In this document: piece by piece, positions 62,483 through 64,000 of the stretch | Position numbering within the stretch: the first letter of the stretch is position 1 | Layout of the letters: each line of letters begins with the position of its first letter | Assembly: GCF_017745275.1 (NCBI RefSeq) | Contig: NZ_JAGHZS010000010.1 | Coordinates: 62,001 to 126,000 of the forward strand | From: Chitinophaga sp. | GTDB taxonomy: Bacteria > Bacteroidota > Bacteroidia > Chitinophagales > Chitinophagaceae | Direction: 5' to 3' | Length of the DNA: 64,000 bases | Program-made: the position numbers and the translations under genes | Notes under the pieces: generated by a model | What the model was told of the DNA's origin: nothing | The model's database searches: none | The model's input: the letters and a program-made list of their open reading frames with translations, nothing else

Positions 62483-63577
62483 TTAATAGAATTTTCTTTT
62501 CCCGCTTTCGAAATCGCGGAAAAGAAACTGTCCGAGTTTGTCAGTACCGGAAAAGAAGGCTTTACCGTTATTGGTTTCTGTAAATTCCTGTACAAATTGC
62601 TGTAGCCAGGGATCTGAGGCTACCATAAAGGTGGTGATAGGTATTTTTAATTTTTTGCATTGTGCGGCCAGGTTAAGGGTACGGTTAAGTATTTTCCTGT
62701 CGAGGCCAAAGCTGTTTTTATAATATTGTGATCCTATTTTCAGGCAGGTGGGTTTGCCATCGGTGATCATAAATATTTGCTTGTTTGGATTGCGCCGGCG
62801 GCGGAGCAGGTCCATGGCCAATTCCAGGCCAGCTACGGTGTTGGTATGGAAAGGTCCTACCTGGAGATAGGGCAGATCTTTAATTTCTATCTGCCACGCA
62901 TCGTTGCCAAATACGATGATGTCCAGTGTATCCTTTGGATAGCGCGTGGTGATGAGTTCTGCCAGCGCCATGGCTACCTTTTTAGCGGGTGTGATCCTGT
63001 CTTCCCCGTAAAGGATCATGGAGTGGGAGATATCGATCATCAGGGCGGTGGACGTTTGTGTTTTGAAGTCCGTTTCTTTTACTTCCAGGTCGTCCTGGCT
63101 GATGGAGAAACTGTCGATGCCGTGATTGATCTGCGCGTTACGGATGGAGGCGGTAATGTCGAGCTGATCTACGCCATCGCCGAATTCGAAGGGGCGTGTT
63201 TCTGCGTTGAGTTCATCGCCCATGCCGGATTTGCGGACATTATGATTCCCGGTGGCTGATTTTTTCAGTTTACCGAAAATTTCTTCCAGTGCATTTTTGC
63301 GGATGGTTTGTTCTGCTTTGGAAGTAATTTCTATGCCGCCGCTTTCCTCATTTTCGCGGATATAACCTTTGTCTTTCAGGTCTTGAATGAAGTCGCCGAT
63401 CCCATACTCCTCGTTGGTCAGCTTATACTCGTTATCCAGTTCAGTAAGCCATTGCAGGGCTTCTGATACGTCTCCGCTGGTGTAAGTAAGGAGTTGGGTA
63501 AAAAGGTCCAGTAGTTTCTGGAAAGGTGGCTTCTTGTTGTCGTCCGGGTTGAACCTGGTGAATTGTATTCCTCTCAT
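62483..63577 (-). CDS. VWA-domain protein, partner of MoxR ATPase
   Basis: A 364-residue protein. The C-terminal half is a von Willebrand A domain with MIDAS DISHSM (near residue 182) and TDGKPT (near 270); the N-terminal half is helical and charged. MoxR-VWA pairs act like the chelatase I/D subunits or as assembly chaperones. It is 106 bp upstream of the MoxR gene on the same strand. No signal peptide. Confidence 0.88.
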   Translation of the reverse strand: MRGIQFTRFNPDDNKKPPFQKLLDLFTQLLTYTSGDVSEALQWLTELDNEYKLTNEEYGIGDFIQDLKDKGYIRENEESGGIEITSKAEQTIRKNALEEIFGKLKKSATGNHNVRKSGMGDELNAETRPFEFGDGVDQLDITASIRNAQINHGIDSFSISQDDLEVKETDFKTQTSTALMIDISHSMILYGEDRITPAKKVAMALAELITTRYPKDTLDIIVFGNDAWQIEIKDLPYLQVGPFHTNTVAGLELAMDLLRRRRNPNKQIFMITDGKPTCLKIGSQYYKNSFGLDRKILNRTLNLAAQCKKLKIPITTFMVASDPWLQQFVQEFTETNNGKAFFSGTDKLGQFLFRDFESGKRKFY

Positions 63578-63611
63578 AGCTCTTCTTCTGATTTAAATTT
63601 ACCACTTTTTT

Positions 63612-63743
63612 TTGAGCAGAAAGCATAAAGCAGAAAGCAAAAAGCTATTGAAGCGAATGATTGAAGCGGATATTTAGTGACTTATTCGCTCTTTTCAGTC
63701 GTTTCAATAGCTTTTTGCTTTCTGCTTTATGCTTTCTGCTCAA
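63612..63743. repeat. Long palindrome I (GCNNAAA class) in divergent region
   Basis: Left arm from 63612 and right arm 63695-63743: GCAGAAA, GCATAAA, GCAGAAA, GCAAAAA then GCTATTGAA, identical in order on both arms. The inner part is less well matched. It lies between the divergent VWA gene and the TIM-barrel gene. Confidence 0.92.
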
Positions 63744-63803
63744 AAAATGTTCTTGCATTTTATCTTGAAAGCAACTACTTTCAATCATCAAAAAAAAATT
63801 CAT

Positions 63804-64000
63804 ATGAAAAAACTGAAAAATGCATTGATGCTGGCAGGCGGATTGGCAGTTGCATTATTTGCAAATTCCGTGGCTGGTCAGGCAAGGGCAGATGCAATAG
63901 GCTGGAAACTGGGAGCACAGGCCTGGACCTTCAATCATTTTACATTAGCAGAAGCGCTGGATAAGATGGATAGCTGCGGCATCCAGTATGTAGAAGCATT
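63804..64000 (+). CDS. Exported sugar phosphate isomerase/epimerase-like protein (partial)
   Basis: The first 65 residues only, cut by the window end. A signal peptide (MKKLKNALMLAGGLAVALFA, then NSVAGQA) is followed by IGWKLGAQAWTFNHFTLAEA and DSCGIQYVEA, the start of an AP-endonuclease-2/xylose-isomerase-like TIM barrel. Exported members often accompany Gfo/Idh and DUF1080 proteins in 3-keto-sugar use, which fits the cluster at 58.5-60.6 kb. It runs off the window in frame, without stops. Confidence 0.85.
   Translation, partial: MKKLKNALMLAGGLAVALFANSVAGQARADAIGWKLGAQAWTFNHFTLAEALDKMDSCGIQYVEA

Noticed and set aside
4222..63743. CRISPR arrays or ordinary intrinsic terminators as an explanation of the palindromes
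   Set aside because: No direct repeats with spacers and no cas genes. Most stems are far longer than terminators, lack a terminal U tract, and several lie at divergent 5' ends.

Overview
The window looks like a chromosomal segment of a Bacteroidota species of the Chitinophaga type. Supporting signs: TAnnTTTG -7 promoter boxes, type IX secretion (T9SS) C-terminal sorting domains, bacillithiol (bshC) and futalosine-menaquinone (mqnE) genes, the dnaE/trxA neighbourhood, a DUF4259 protein, a secreted Gfo/Idh oxidoreductase with a DUF1080 protein, and moderate GC. I see no rRNA, no CRISPR, no insertion sequence and no prophage. One tRNA (Cys-GCA) is present. The genus is inferred; the phylum is well supported.

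Layout: (1) 1-4.2 kb, an FAD/Fe-S oxidase and a DUF72 protein with a histone-H1-like repeat tail. (2) 4.5-9.8 kb, storage glycan genes glgA-glgC-GH130, convergent with a GT4. (3) 10-24.8 kb, bshC, an FtsX-type permease, a FUSC membrane protein, smc, DUF4259, a CNT nucleoside transporter and a cytochrome-c lipoprotein. (4) 25-31 kb, an FMN glutamate-synthase-like protein, a Rnk/GreA-C protein, and the operon M43 protease-mqnE-DUF192. (5) 31-41.6 kb, two tandem thioredoxin genes, three secreted proteins and dnaE. (6) 41.7-55.4 kb, an NlpC/P60 lipoprotein, a surface-glycan cluster (glycosyltransferases, methyltransferase, deacetylase, YfhO, flippase, WecF-like), plus a queuosine-precursor transporter, NUDIX and CorA. 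(7) 55.5-64 kb, dapF with a nucleoside phosphorylase, tRNA-Cys, GNAT, DUF1080 with Gfo/Idh, a MoxR/VWA pair and the start of a TIM-barrel sugar isomerase.

The most unusual signal is not a gene. The window carries about a dozen large intergenic palindromes (roughly 65-215 bp). Most have arms built from 7-bp tandem units (GCNNAAA, GCTAAAA or AATTACG classes). Within one element the two arms agree, sharing variants that other elements lack, so the arms appear to be kept matched. They sit at convergent and also divergent gene borders, and some supply the last codons of neighbouring genes.

The second notable signal is a duplicated [dnaE tail - trxA - terminator] block. A decayed 10-codon copy of the dnaE 3' end lies upstream of each thioredoxin gene, while the real dnaE now sits about 6 kb away behind three secreted-protein genes. 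This records how the locus was rebuilt. Coordinates were derived by reading the sequence; family assignments come from recognised motifs, without database searches.
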